Shown: positions 41,754-50,090 of the stretch, piece by piece
Position numbering within the stretch: position 1 is the first letter of the stretch
How the letters are laid out: every line of letters begins with the position of its first letter
DNA from: Microlunatus endophyticus
GTDB lineage: Bacteria > Actinomycetota > Actinomycetes > Propionibacteriales > Propionibacteriaceae
Direction of reading: 5' to 3'
DNA: 64,000 nt
NCBI RefSeq assembly: GCF_014646195.1
Contig: NZ_BMMZ01000018.1
Coordinates: 1-64,000, forward strand
The notes under the pieces: generated by a model
What the model saw: the letters and a program-made list of their open reading frames with translations, nothing else
What the model was told of the DNA's origin: nothing
The model's database searches: none
Translations under genes and position numbers: made by a program

Positions 41754-42694
41754 TGTTGCCGCTGCCGACCTTGGGTCTGCAAGATGGCCATGCTCCCGTA
41801 CAGGTCGATCAGGCGCTGCGCATCCGCGGCATCGTAGAAGTCGAGTTGCTCGCGTCCGAAGTCCTTGGCGACCTCGATCACGAACCTGACGGCCGACTCA
41901 ACACTCCACAGATCAGTTGCTCCCGTCGCGGAGCCGGCAACGGCGGACTCGGTGGTGATCGCCACACCGACCACCGGCGCGCTGGTCGCCACGGTCGGCT
42001 GGACGATCGAGTTCAGGTGGTAGACGTCGTTCCCGTACGGCGTGATGTCCTGCATGGTGATCGGCAATACCGCCGGCAACGCTCCGCTGACCCGAGACGC
42101 CACATTGAGCAGATCCTCGGAAACACGGAGGATCCAGCCCGCCTTGATGGTCGGTGTGATCGCGAATCCGCGATGGTTGCAGATCCGGTTGCCCTTGGTG
42201 GTGTCGATCGACAGCACCGCGTCCATCGCCTCGGTCACCTCGTGCCGGTTGTTGACCTCGGGCGCTACTGCCGAGTCCATGAACGGCACCGGATCGTGCG
42301 GCCTGGTCGGGGCGTCCGGATCGATGTGGGTGGCGACGACGACGTCGCCGGGTAGCCGGTCGCCTTTGGCGGCGGCGTCCAGCAGTTTCCCGGCGACGGC
42401 GACCGCGGTCAGCGCCCCGTCCCCGTCGGAGACGAATCCGATCTGTTCGGGGCGGGCTCCGAGACCACCGAGCCGTCCGACGACGCCGAGCGTGGGTGCG
42501 CCACCGCCGCACGATCTGCCGTTGCTTCCCGGAATGATCACTCGGACGAAGTCGGTACTGCCCTTGTCGCCATGCTCGGTGAACACCTCCACCGTCCGGG
42601 CGCCGGAACGGCGCCAGAGCTCGGCGACCCGTTCACCGCTTGCTGCCGGGTCGTCGAGCAGTTGGTACGCCTCCAGGGTGTGGGGCCAAGACAT
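41750..42694 (-). CDS. DUF1177 protein
   Basis: 314 residues. Homologous over its length to DUF1177: MSWPHTLEAYQLLDDPAASG, GSNGRSCGGGAPTLGVVGRLGG, VVATHIDPDAPTRPHDPVPFM and IDTTKGNRICNHRGFAITPT. The HID and DxxKGN-type segments hint at a metal-dependent hydrolase distantly like M20/M42 peptidases, but that is only an impression. Function unknown. It sits between the racemase-like gene and pepE in a five-gene unit with an OPT transporter. Confidence 0.9.
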   Translation of the reverse strand: MSWPHTLEAYQLLDDPAASGERVAELWRRSGARTVEVFTEHGDKGSTDFVRVIIPGSNGRSCGGGAPTLGVVGRLGGLGARPEQIGFVSDGDGALTAVAVAGKLLDAAAKGDRLPGDVVVATHIDPDAPTRPHDPVPFMDSAVAPEVNNRHEVTEAMDAVLSIDTTKGNRICNHRGFAITPTIKAGWILRVSEDLLNVASRVSGALPAVLPITMQDITPYGNDVYHLNSIVQPTVATSAPVVGVAITTESAVAGSATGATDLWSVESAVRFVIEVAKDFGREQLDFYDAADAQRLIDLYGSMAILQTQGRQRQQ

Positions 42695-42745
42695 CGGTGG
42701 TTGCTCCTTCGTTGTCGGTGCTGGTCGTGGTGATCTCGAACGGAT

Positions 42746-43387
42746 TCAGGCACAGGTGCTGATCAGAAGCCCGGCCGCGGCGAGCACCGGATCGATCACC
42801 GGAACTCCGAAGCAGGCCCGAAGCCGGTCCGGTAGGCCGATCGTGGTCATGCCGGTACAGGCCAGCAGCAACACATCGACTCCGGCAGCGACCAGTTCGT
42901 CAGCTGCTTGCTCGGCTGCGGTCCGACCGGCGTCGGTGAGCAGATCGCGGGTCTGATGTACCCCGCTGGGTTGCCGGAAGGCGATCAGTCGATCCGCGAG
43001 CGGCAACGCAACCGCTTCCGGCACGGTGGGAGTGAGGGTGATGACACCGACCCGGCTGCCGAGGGCACGGGCCGCTGCTGCCGCCGCCGATCCGGCCCCG
43101 ACCAGTGGCACCCGGGCAGCGGCCCGTGCCTCTTGCAGGCCGGGATCGGCTGCGCAGCTGAGCACCAGGCCGTCGACCTGATCGGAGAGCTCGGCTGCCA
43201 GCCGGGCGACCTTCGGAACCGACGCAGCGTGCGTGTATTCATCGTGCACGCCATCGGGCTGGTCCGGAATGCACCGGGAGATGGTCCTCACGCCCGGCAG
43301 CACCTCCTCGATCGCCCGGCCGTGCGCGCCAAGGAGTCGCTCGTCGTCGGTGCTCAGTACGCGGATGACGCCGATGCGCGCACTCAT
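42746..43387 (-). CDS. Asp/Glu/hydantoin racemase superfamily protein
   Basis: 213 residues with the two catalytic Cys of the superfamily: VLSCAADPGL (Cys ~68) and LLLACTGMTTIGL (Cys ~174). Likely racemises an amino acid, hydantoin or related compound, or is an arylmalonate-type enzyme. It begins 3 nt after the AroM-like stop. Two proteins of the same overall superfamily adjoining each other suggests successive steps on one substrate. Confidence 0.9.
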   Translation of the reverse strand: MSARIGVIRVLSTDDERLLGAHGRAIEEVLPGVRTISRCIPDQPDGVHDEYTHAASVPKVARLAAELSDQVDGLVLSCAADPGLQEARAAARVPLVGAGSAAAAAARALGSRVGVITLTPTVPEAVALPLADRLIAFRQPSGVHQTRDLLTDAGRTAAEQAADELVAAGVDVLLLACTGMTTIGLPDRLRACFGVPVIDPVLAAAGLLISTCA

Positions 43388-43390
43388 CGC

Positions 43391-44182
43391 TCAGTTCTCC
43401 GATCCGCGTCGGGGCAGGGATTCCAGCGCCTCGCCGACGAGCCGTGCTGCTGCCGCCCGGCCGATCACGGTCGGCACGCCTGAGGTGTCGGCAACCAACC
43501 GTCGCATCGCATCGGAATAGCCGATGCAATCCAGTGCAATCAGTTCGGCACCGGCGGAGGCAAGCTCCTGGCCTGCCTCGACCAGGCCGGCACGGGCATC
43601 TGAGTACGGGGTGGCTGCCCGTACCTCGACCTGCGTGTCACGATCAGCGACTGGCGCGAACTTGATCACTGTTTCCTCCATCTGCTCCGGTAGCGGGCAG
43701 ATCACTCCGACGCACTGCATGCCGCGGGCCAGCGCGCCGACCGCGTGGGTGAGCATGGCGTCGGGATGGAACAGCGGGGTGCGATGTCGCAGCGGCGGGA
43801 ATTCGCCGGTGCAGGCGAGCAGCACCGCATCCACGGCCGGCTGATGATCAGGATCAGCCGACTCGACCGCCACGATCGCTTGCTGTACCAGTTCATCGGC
43901 GAAATCGTGCCCGATGATCACTGATGAACCATCCCGGAGCCGCGTCGTCAGGACACGCTCACCAGCGCGCGGTGCGAGCCCGGCGATCTGGTCGGGACTG
44001 AGGTGGTCCAGCGCTCCGCGCTCGACCAGCCGGACGCCGGGAAGCCAGCGCTGCAGGTCAGGTGTCAGATCCGTTCGCGGTGACTGCCCGATGGTGATCA
44101 CCGCGAGCCGGCGCGTGAGAAGAGCGTCCTTGTGGGGTTGGCCGGCCGAAGCCGACGTTGTCGGGAGCGGGTTCATGATCAT
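43391..44182 (-). CDS. AroM family protein
   Basis: 263 residues. AroM hallmarks: RRLAVITIGQSPRTDLTPDL at residues ~24-43, LLACTGEFPPL and LIALDCIGYSDAMRRLV, each with a Cys in racemase-like position. AroM's function is unknown even in E. coli; the fold is that of Asp/Glu racemases. The start overlaps the OPT transporter stop. ATG 44182 has GGA 5 nt upstream; ATG 44176 is possible. Second gene of the unit. Confidence 0.9.
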   Translation of the reverse strand: MIMNPLPTTSASAGQPHKDALLTRRLAVITIGQSPRTDLTPDLQRWLPGVRLVERGALDHLSPDQIAGLAPRAGERVLTTRLRDGSSVIIGHDFADELVQQAIVAVESADPDHQPAVDAVLLACTGEFPPLRHRTPLFHPDAMLTHAVGALARGMQCVGVICPLPEQMEETVIKFAPVADRDTQVEVRAATPYSDARAGLVEAGQELASAGAELIALDCIGYSDAMRRLVADTSGVPTVIGRAAAARLVGEALESLPRRGSEN

Positions 44183-45822
44183 CACTTTCCGCCGAAGATC
44201 CGGCCGATCGAGAACAGGGAATCGCCGGCGATCAGACCGGCTCCGAAGACGGAGATCTCCTTCTCGCCGTCCGCGCCGCGGATCCGCCCCCAGACCAGTC
44301 GGATCACGAGTGCGGCCAGCACCATCCAGCCTGCATTCGGCGTACTGATCAACAGACCGGTTGCCAACAGGATGCCAAGCTGGCGCTTCGGTCCGCCGAC
44401 CAGCTGGATGACGGCCCCTGGGACGGCTGCCAGCAGGAGGTTGCGCAGCACATCGGGCCGGCCCAGGCCGGAGCGGATGGTGTCGGCGTAGACCTGGGAC
44501 ACCGGCGGGAGCTGACCGGAGTGGAAGTAGCCGCGCCACAGCACGAGCACCATCCCGATCGCTACCCCGAACCCGATCATCGCCGAGATCAATTGCTGGC
44601 GACGGCCATCGATCTCATAGGCCAGGTAGGGCCGGGATGTGCGGCGCAGGATCCATCCGGCCTTGAGGTCGTAGCCCATATCCGCGAATGCCGGACCGGT
44701 CGCCGCGCAGTAACCCACCAGCAACACCAACGGCACCGCGGGCATACCAACGAGCAGACCGACGACGAGGAAGATCAGCGTTACGGCGAAAGCGGGGAAC
44801 CAGCCGGCGTGCATCGCGGCCAGACCGACGATCAGCTCGTGGACGATAGCGGCGAAGGCGGCGAACAGAGCCCAGCCGATGATCGCCGGCACCGAGAGAT
44901 GCGACCACAGCGCCGTCGTCGTCGCCAACACGAGCGCACCGCCGAGGTAGAGCAGATAGCCGGTCCCGAAGGTGCGCCGGAGTTGCTTCGCGTCCACTGT
45001 TGGCTGCAGTGACGGACCTGGGCCGGCGTCCGACAGGGTGTTACCGGCCGGGGCAGCAACGCTGCGGCGGAAGATCGCCATCGCTGCCTGGATCAGCGCA
45101 ACCAGTCCGGCACCGATCATGACGCCGTGTGGGATGTAGAGCTCGGTGAGATCGAGATGCAGCAGCCCGGGCGCGTACTGATTGATCAACAAGCCGACAC
45201 CGAACAGCGCCAGGGCGGCGATGTTGCCGATGAATGCGACGCCTGCAGCCGACATCGACATCCCGGCAAGGGAACCGCCGACACCCACTACTGTGCCGAT
45301 GATCAAGATCAGTGCCTGCCGGCCACCCCGATCACCGGCCTTGATGGTTTCTGCTGCGGCGACCCCTGGGGGCCAGGCGGCATCTGCAGGCAGAAAGGAC
45401 GAACCGAAGGCGCGGTAGAGGATCCAGCCATCGATGATCAGACCGATGGCAGCGCCGAGCAGCATCGGCCACACCAGATCCGTCCGGCCGAAGGCGAACG
45501 GCACCGCGATCGGAGTCAGCAGCGAGTTGGCCGCTGCGAAGGTCGCCGCTGAGATCGACGTCTGGGCGAGGTTCTGACGATGTGTGTCGCGAAAGCGTGA
45601 TAGCCCGGCGAATCCGATCCGGCCCACCAGCATCGCCACCAGGGCGCCGATCACCGAGGTGTTGGGCGAGATGCCCAAGGTGGTGACAAGGTGCAGCCCG
45701 ATCACCCCACCGAGGATCGCCAGCAGTGCGGTGATCACCAGCGTTGCCGGCTCGAGAGCGCGAGGATGCCGTTCCGCGACGACTGGTGCCGACGCTGGTT
45801 CGGTGCTTCCGGCAGTTGACAT
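44182..45822 (-). CDS. OPT/YSL family oligopeptide transporter
   Basis: 546 residues, about 14 membrane helices. OPT proteins import oligopeptides or metal-chelate complexes (YSL) with protons. Supporting segments: LGISPNTSVIGALVAMLVGRIG, the N-terminal repeat DTHRQNLAQTSISAATFAAANSLLTPI, and MGYDLKAGWILRRTSRPYLAYEIDG. ATG 45822 has AAGG 6 nt upstream; ATG 45828 is the alternative. First gene of the unit, divergent from the IclR gene, so it probably imports the compound processed by the next four products. Confidence 0.93.
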   Translation of the reverse strand: MSTAGSTEPASAPVVAERHPRALEPATLVITALLAILGGVIGLHLVTTLGISPNTSVIGALVAMLVGRIGFAGLSRFRDTHRQNLAQTSISAATFAAANSLLTPIAVPFAFGRTDLVWPMLLGAAIGLIIDGWILYRAFGSSFLPADAAWPPGVAAAETIKAGDRGGRQALILIIGTVVGVGGSLAGMSMSAAGVAFIGNIAALALFGVGLLINQYAPGLLHLDLTELYIPHGVMIGAGLVALIQAAMAIFRRSVAAPAGNTLSDAGPGPSLQPTVDAKQLRRTFGTGYLLYLGGALVLATTTALWSHLSVPAIIGWALFAAFAAIVHELIVGLAAMHAGWFPAFAVTLIFLVVGLLVGMPAVPLVLLVGYCAATGPAFADMGYDLKAGWILRRTSRPYLAYEIDGRRQQLISAMIGFGVAIGMVLVLWRGYFHSGQLPPVSQVYADTIRSGLGRPDVLRNLLLAAVPGAVIQLVGGPKRQLGILLATGLLISTPNAGWMVLAALVIRLVWGRIRGADGEKEISVFGAGLIAGDSLFSIGRIFGGK

Positions 45823-45891
45823 GATCATCCTTCACCTGTGTGCGCGTGCGGTGTCCGGCCCGGTCAACAGATCCATGGCTGCCACTGGCGG

Positions 45892-45905
45892 ACGCGGATC
45901 CGCGT
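45892..45905. promoter_or_regulatory. 14-bp perfect palindrome between OPT and IclR genes
   Basis: ACGCGGATCCGCGT is its own reverse complement. It lies in the 210-bp divergent gap, 70 bp from the OPT start and 128 bp from the IclR start, well placed for an operator or effector-dependent site of the IclR protein. Confidence 0.45.
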
Positions 45906-46032
45906 AGATCCCAAAGACTGCGCACTGCGTTCCGCGTGCTGCAATAGAATCCCGGTATCTGCAATGGCAGACCGAAAATTGAAACATTGGCGTAAAGCAC
46001 GAGGCGGAAACTCGGGAACTGACGGAGGTCTC

Positions 46033-46875
46033 ATGGAACGGTTGACGGGCCGGACCGGTGGTCCACCCCCACTGCAGACGGTCGACAGAGCGCTGGAGAT
46101 CCTGCTGTCGTTCAGCGAGCACCGGACCGAATGGGGTGTTTTCGAGCTTGCCGATGAGTTCGGCCTCAACAAATCGACCAGCCAGCGGTTGCTGGCTGCT
46201 CTGGCAGTGCGTGGCTTCCTCAAGTCCGATCCGATCACGCGCCGCTACAGCCTTGGCCCGGCGATGTGGCAAATGGCTTCGCTGTGGGAGCGGGGAGGTG
46301 GCCTGGCAAGGCTGGCTGAGCAGGTTCTCGCCGATCTTGCCGAGCGCACCGGGAGGACCGCACTTTTCTCCGTCCCGGACGGATTCCATGTCCGGTGCAT
46401 TGCCGCCGTCGACGGCTACGGAGGCCCCGTTCGGATCCACCCGCTGGTCGGGGATCTGTATCCCGCCCACGCCGGCGCGACGTCGCGTGCGTATTTCGCC
46501 TTCCTCGACCCGCACGTACGGCGCAACCTCCTGTCCGGCCGGCCCTTCGCCCGCTACTCGGAGCTCACTGAAGTCGACGAAGGGGCTCTGATGGAGCTCT
46601 TCGATCAGACAGTCAGGACCGGGTGGGCATCATCGGACGGCGAATACGATCCGACGACCAGGGCAGTGGCGGCTCCGGTGCGGATCCATTCCCGCCCGGT
46701 CGGATCGCTGACCATCCTGGAACCCAAAGTGGTCCGGTTCGACGACGATCTGACCGACCACATCGAAACGCTGTTGGCGGCAGCTGAACAGCTTGCCGCG
46801 TTGCTCACACCCCAACGCCCCACTCCGAGACGGCGTTCGGCGCGCACCAGGTCGGCCGTGACGCCGACGCCGTGA
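46033..46875 (+). CDS. IclR-family transcriptional regulator
   Basis: 280 residues. The N-terminal winged helix is PLQTVDRALEILLSFSEH followed by FELADEFGLNKSTSQRLLAAL; the C-terminal effector domain has RCIAAVDGYGGPVRIHPLVGD and HAGATSRAYFAF. ATG 46033 has GGAGG about 5 nt upstream; the frame upstream is not conserved. It is divergent from the OPT operon and presumably controls it in response to the imported compound or a product. Confidence 0.93.
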   Translation: MERLTGRTGGPPPLQTVDRALEILLSFSEHRTEWGVFELADEFGLNKSTSQRLLAALAVRGFLKSDPITRRYSLGPAMWQMASLWERGGGLARLAEQVLADLAERTGRTALFSVPDGFHVRCIAAVDGYGGPVRIHPLVGDLYPAHAGATSRAYFAFLDPHVRRNLLSGRPFARYSELTEVDEGALMELFDQTVRTGWASSDGEYDPTTRAVAAPVRIHSRPVGSLTILEPKVVRFDDDLTDHIETLLAAAEQLAALLTPQRPTPRRRSARTRSAVTPTP

Positions 46876-47068
46876 GCGCTTCCGCACCGGGGCGTGTTTG
46901 CCGTCACAGGTGGTGCGGGTGTGATAGATGGTGCACAATGGCAGGCGTAGCAGGTGGTCGTGCACGCCGGAGCGTCGGCTGGGCACTGACAACGAACTGA
47001 GGATGTCGGGGAAGGCAGCCCTCAGGCCGCCGGTCAGTGCAGCCAAAGTCAAGTCCGGAGGATCGACC

Positions 47069-47566
47069 ATGAGCACGACCCGTGGTGTCTTGTACATCCA
47101 CTCCACGCCGTCGGCACTGTGTCCCCACATCGAGTGGGCGGTGGGCGGCGTCTTCGGCATGCCCGTACGGCTCGACTGGATCGCGCAGTCGGCAGAGCGC
47201 GCCTCCTACCGGACCGAATACTCGTGGTCCGGCCCGGTGGGGACGGCGGCCCGGCTCGCCAGCGCGCTCAAGGGATGGGAACGGATCCGGTTCGAGTCGA
47301 CCGAGGAGCGCACCTCGACCAGCGAGGGCGAGCGCTACTCCTACACTCCGACCCTGGGAATCTTCCACGCCACCACCGGACTGCATGGAGACATCGTGAT
47401 TCCCGAGGACCGGATCAAGAAGGCGATGGTGACCGCGGCCCTGGGCGGGCGGGACATCGTCGACGCATTGGACGAACTGCTCGGCGCTCCCTGGGACGCC
47501 GAACTCGAGCCGTTCCGGTACGCCGGGGACGGCACGCCCGTCCGGTGGCTGCACGAGGTCGTCTGA
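47069..47566 (+). CDS. DUF3145 protein
   Basis: 165 residues. The actinobacterial DUF3145 signature is TRGVLYIHSTPSALCPHIEWAVGG at the N-terminus with FHATTGLHGDIVIPEDRIKKAM later. Function unknown; the gene is conserved in actinobacteria and apparently restricted to them. ATG 47069 has GGAGG 7 nt upstream; the open frame before it is not coding. Confidence 0.93.
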   Translation: MSTTRGVLYIHSTPSALCPHIEWAVGGVFGMPVRLDWIAQSAERASYRTEYSWSGPVGTAARLASALKGWERIRFESTEERTSTSEGERYSYTPTLGIFHATTGLHGDIVIPEDRIKKAMVTAALGGRDIVDALDELLGAPWDAELEPFRYAGDGTPVRWLHEVV

Positions 47567-47688
47567 GCCTGGGTCGTGGCGCCCTGTGGTCAGACCACGG
47601 TCTGCAACTGCCGGGACCCAGTAGGCCCGGAGGCCGAAACTTCACGGCGGCCGCGCGATTCCGTCCGGTCTGGCGTGACGATATCGGC

Positions 47689-48213
47689 ATGGAGATGCCC
47701 GTCCCGCCGCACGAACTGCATGCACCCGAGCCGAGGCCGACCGAGTCCGGATCGGTCCTCTTCCACCAGCGCCTCGGGTCCGGCGCCCAGCGGGTCGGCG
47801 AGAGTGAACGCTCGGCCACCTGCGACGTGCTGGCCGCCCACTACGCGGCGGGCCGGTTGAGCGGTGACGAATTCGACCAGCGGGTCACGTTGGCGCTGCG
47901 GTCGCTGACGCTGTCGGAGCTGTGGCAGCTGACCGCCGACCTGCCGCTGTCCAGTGCGACCGGACCGCACTCGCCCGTGCCGCAGGTGCGTGACACCGGG
48001 CGACCCCGCTCCGGAGCTGCGTGGCCGGCGTTGAGCGTGCTGGCCGTTCTCGGCCTGGTCGGCTCGCTGTTGCTGGCCGGCACGATGTTGCTGGTCCTGG
48101 GTGTGGTGCAGCCGGTGTTGTTCGTCGGCGCCGCGATCGGAGGACTGGCGGCGGCGACCGGGGGTGCGAGCCTGTGCTACCTCGTGACGACCCATCTGCA
48201 GGTCCGGCGGTAG
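47689..48213 (+). CDS. DUF1707 membrane protein
   Basis: 174 residues. A DUF1707 (SHOCT-like) helix pair occupies residues ~38-85: GESERSATCDVLAAHYAAGRLSGDEFDQRVTLALRSLT. Two membrane helices follow (ALSVLAVLGLVGSLLLAGTMLLV and VLFVGAAIGGLAAATGGASL). The role is unknown; such proteins are typical actinobacterial envelope proteins. ATG 47689 is the start; the frame extends upstream through the DUF3145 gene only as a shadow. Confidence 0.85.
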   Translation: MEMPVPPHELHAPEPRPTESGSVLFHQRLGSGAQRVGESERSATCDVLAAHYAAGRLSGDEFDQRVTLALRSLTLSELWQLTADLPLSSATGPHSPVPQVRDTGRPRSGAAWPALSVLAVLGLVGSLLLAGTMLLVLGVVQPVLFVGAAIGGLAAATGGASLCYLVTTHLQVRR

Positions 48214-48265
48214 GCGAGGACCGCCCGGATCGGACACTGGACCGGACACGGGTGTCGCGCGCCAC

Positions 48266-49309
48266 CTAGGTCTGTTGTTTGCGGTTACGGCTGTCGGAGT
48301 TGAGAAAACCTGCGAGCCAGCGGGCCTTCGGGTCGGAGTCGACGAGCACCGCCTTGGTCATCAGGCTCAACGGCACCGCAAGGATCGAGCCGATCGGTCC
48401 GAGCACCCAGGACCAGAAGACCACCGACATCATCGTGATCGTCATCGACAGGCCGACCAGATCGCCGACGATCTTGGCCGGCAGCAGGGTGGTGACGATC
48501 GAGTTGAGCACGATGTACACGATGATCACCACGATCATCAACTGCCAGTTCCCGTCCAGCAGGAGCAACAGGGCGGGCGGGATCAGGCCGATCACGAAGC
48601 CGACGTACGGGATGAAGTTGCAGGCCGCCGCCAACAGACCCCACAACGGCGCCATCGGAACATCGATCAACATCAGGAAGATCGTGTCCAGTGCGCCGAC
48701 GATCACCGCGAACACCGCGGTCGCCGCCAGGAACCGCCGGGTGTTGTGGACGAACTCGGTCAGCGCGGCGGCCAACGCCGGATGATCGGCGGCGAGGCTG
48801 GCCGCCCGCCGGCGGATCTGGGTGGACTCGACGCCCAGGAACAGCAGCAGGCTGTAAAGGAAGATCATGTTGGCGCCGGCGCTGAACAGCGAGGGCAGAT
48901 GCCCGGTGAGGAAGCGGGCCACCTGGAGCAGGTCGATGGTGCCGACCAGCTGGCGGATCTGGTCACTGCCGATGCCCAGACCGGCCAACTGGTCGGTGAG
49001 GAACTGCCAGGACGCTGCCACCGAGGAGGCGTACCGCGGCAGGATGGTCGCCAACTGGGCGGCCGAGATCGCGATGATCCCGATCAGACCGAGAATGATC
49101 CCGTAGACGGCGACCAGCAGTCCGAGCAGGGCGCCGACCGCCGGCACCTTGATCCGCAACAGCGCGCGGTAGACCGGGTGCACCAGGATGACGATCATCA
49201 GCGCCAGCAGGAAGGGCCCGAGCAGCCAGCTCAGCTCGCGCATCCCGAAGACGGTGATCACCGCGCCGGCGGTGATCAGGAACAGGTTGGTGATGCGTGG
49301 GACCCGCAC
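48266..49309 (-). CDS. AI-2E family transporter
   Basis: 347 residues with about eight membrane helices in the usual 2+1+5 pattern: an N-terminal pair of helices (LFLITAGAVITVFGMRELSW, and LLGPFLLALMIVILVHPVYR), an extended soluble loop and five C-terminal helices with PLWGLLAAACNFIPYVGFVIGLIPP, the family hallmark. Members export small metabolites, though AI-2 itself is rarely shown. GTG start. The partner gene 49328-49999 ends 18 bp upstream. Confidence 0.92.
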   Translation of the reverse strand: MRVPRITNLFLITAGAVITVFGMRELSWLLGPFLLALMIVILVHPVYRALLRIKVPAVGALLGLLVAVYGIILGLIGIIAISAAQLATILPRYASSVAASWQFLTDQLAGLGIGSDQIRQLVGTIDLLQVARFLTGHLPSLFSAGANMIFLYSLLLFLGVESTQIRRRAASLAADHPALAAALTEFVHNTRRFLAATAVFAVIVGALDTIFLMLIDVPMAPLWGLLAAACNFIPYVGFVIGLIPPALLLLLDGNWQLMIVVIIVYIVLNSIVTTLLPAKIVGDLVGLSMTITMMSVVFWSWVLGPIGSILAVPLSLMTKAVLVDSDPKARWLAGFLNSDSRNRKQQT

Positions 49310-49327
49310 ACTTCGAGCGTGCTGGGT

Positions 49328-49999
49328 TCAGTCGAGGATGTCCAGACCCTGACCCAGGAAATACACGCCGACGACCAGCAGGGCCACGATTGTGATCGAG
49401 GACATGCTGGCCTCCAGCCATTCCCGAGCCCGTACGAGGCTGGTCGGCACCCGCCGACGGTTGACGAGCGCGATGACCAGCGGCACCAGCACTCCGGCGG
49501 TCGACATCAGGGCGAAGATCGCCAGCGGGAACACGCCCTCGCCGCGGGCCAACCCGACCTCACCGAGTCGGGCACCTGCGCCGAACGCCAGGAAGATGTT
49601 CTTGACCCGGGCGAAGCCCTGGGCCAGGCCGAGTCCGGCCGCGCCGAGCACGCTGATGTTGTCCAGCCGCTGGAGCAGCCGGCTCTCCCGTGATTCCCCG
49701 CCCCGGGGGATCCGCCGCCAGGTGATCGCCGCCAGTACGAAGCAGACCAGCGCCAGCAGCAGCTGCAGACCCTCGACACCGAGGAGCGCCCGGGCGGCGT
49801 CGGCGGTGTCCGCCGCCTCGACGATGAAGTAGGCGATCCCAGCGACCACCAGGACCGACAGGAACCAGCACAGGCCGAACATCGCGGTCTTGCGCCGCCC
49901 GCGGTCGCCCATCAGCATCACCAGGGAGATGATCATGCCCAGCGGGCTGAGCGCGATGCCGGCTGCGAGCGGGAGAGTGTCGCCCAGCGCGCTCCACAC
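49328..49999 (-). CDS. GAP family (LysE-like fold) membrane protein
   Basis: 223 residues, six helices. The N-terminal PLAAGIALSPLGMIISLVMLMGDRGRRKTAMFGLCW and QGFARVKNIFLAFGAG match the GAP/Sap family related to LysE exporters, implicated in mycobacteria in moving glycolipids. Specific role unknown. GTG start. It lies 18 bp upstream of the AI-2E gene and is probably co-transcribed. Confidence 0.85.
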   Translation of the reverse strand: MWSALGDTLPLAAGIALSPLGMIISLVMLMGDRGRRKTAMFGLCWFLSVLVVAGIAYFIVEAADTADAARALLGVEGLQLLLALVCFVLAAITWRRIPRGGESRESRLLQRLDNISVLGAAGLGLAQGFARVKNIFLAFGAGARLGEVGLARGEGVFPLAIFALMSTAGVLVPLVIALVNRRRVPTSLVRAREWLEASMSSITIVALLVVGVYFLGQGLDILD

Positions 50000-50090
50000 G
50001 GGGGTTTCTCATCTCTTTCGTGGTGATCGGATCCTTGTGCTGATCATAGGAGCCGCGGTCCTTTGCCCCGTACGGACGTCAGTACCGACG

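Noticed and set aside
44521-45552. Plus-strand frames opposite the OPT transporter gene.
   Set aside because: Glu/His/Gln/Arg-rich sequences that are the complement of hydrophobic codons, as expected for antisense of a membrane protein gene.
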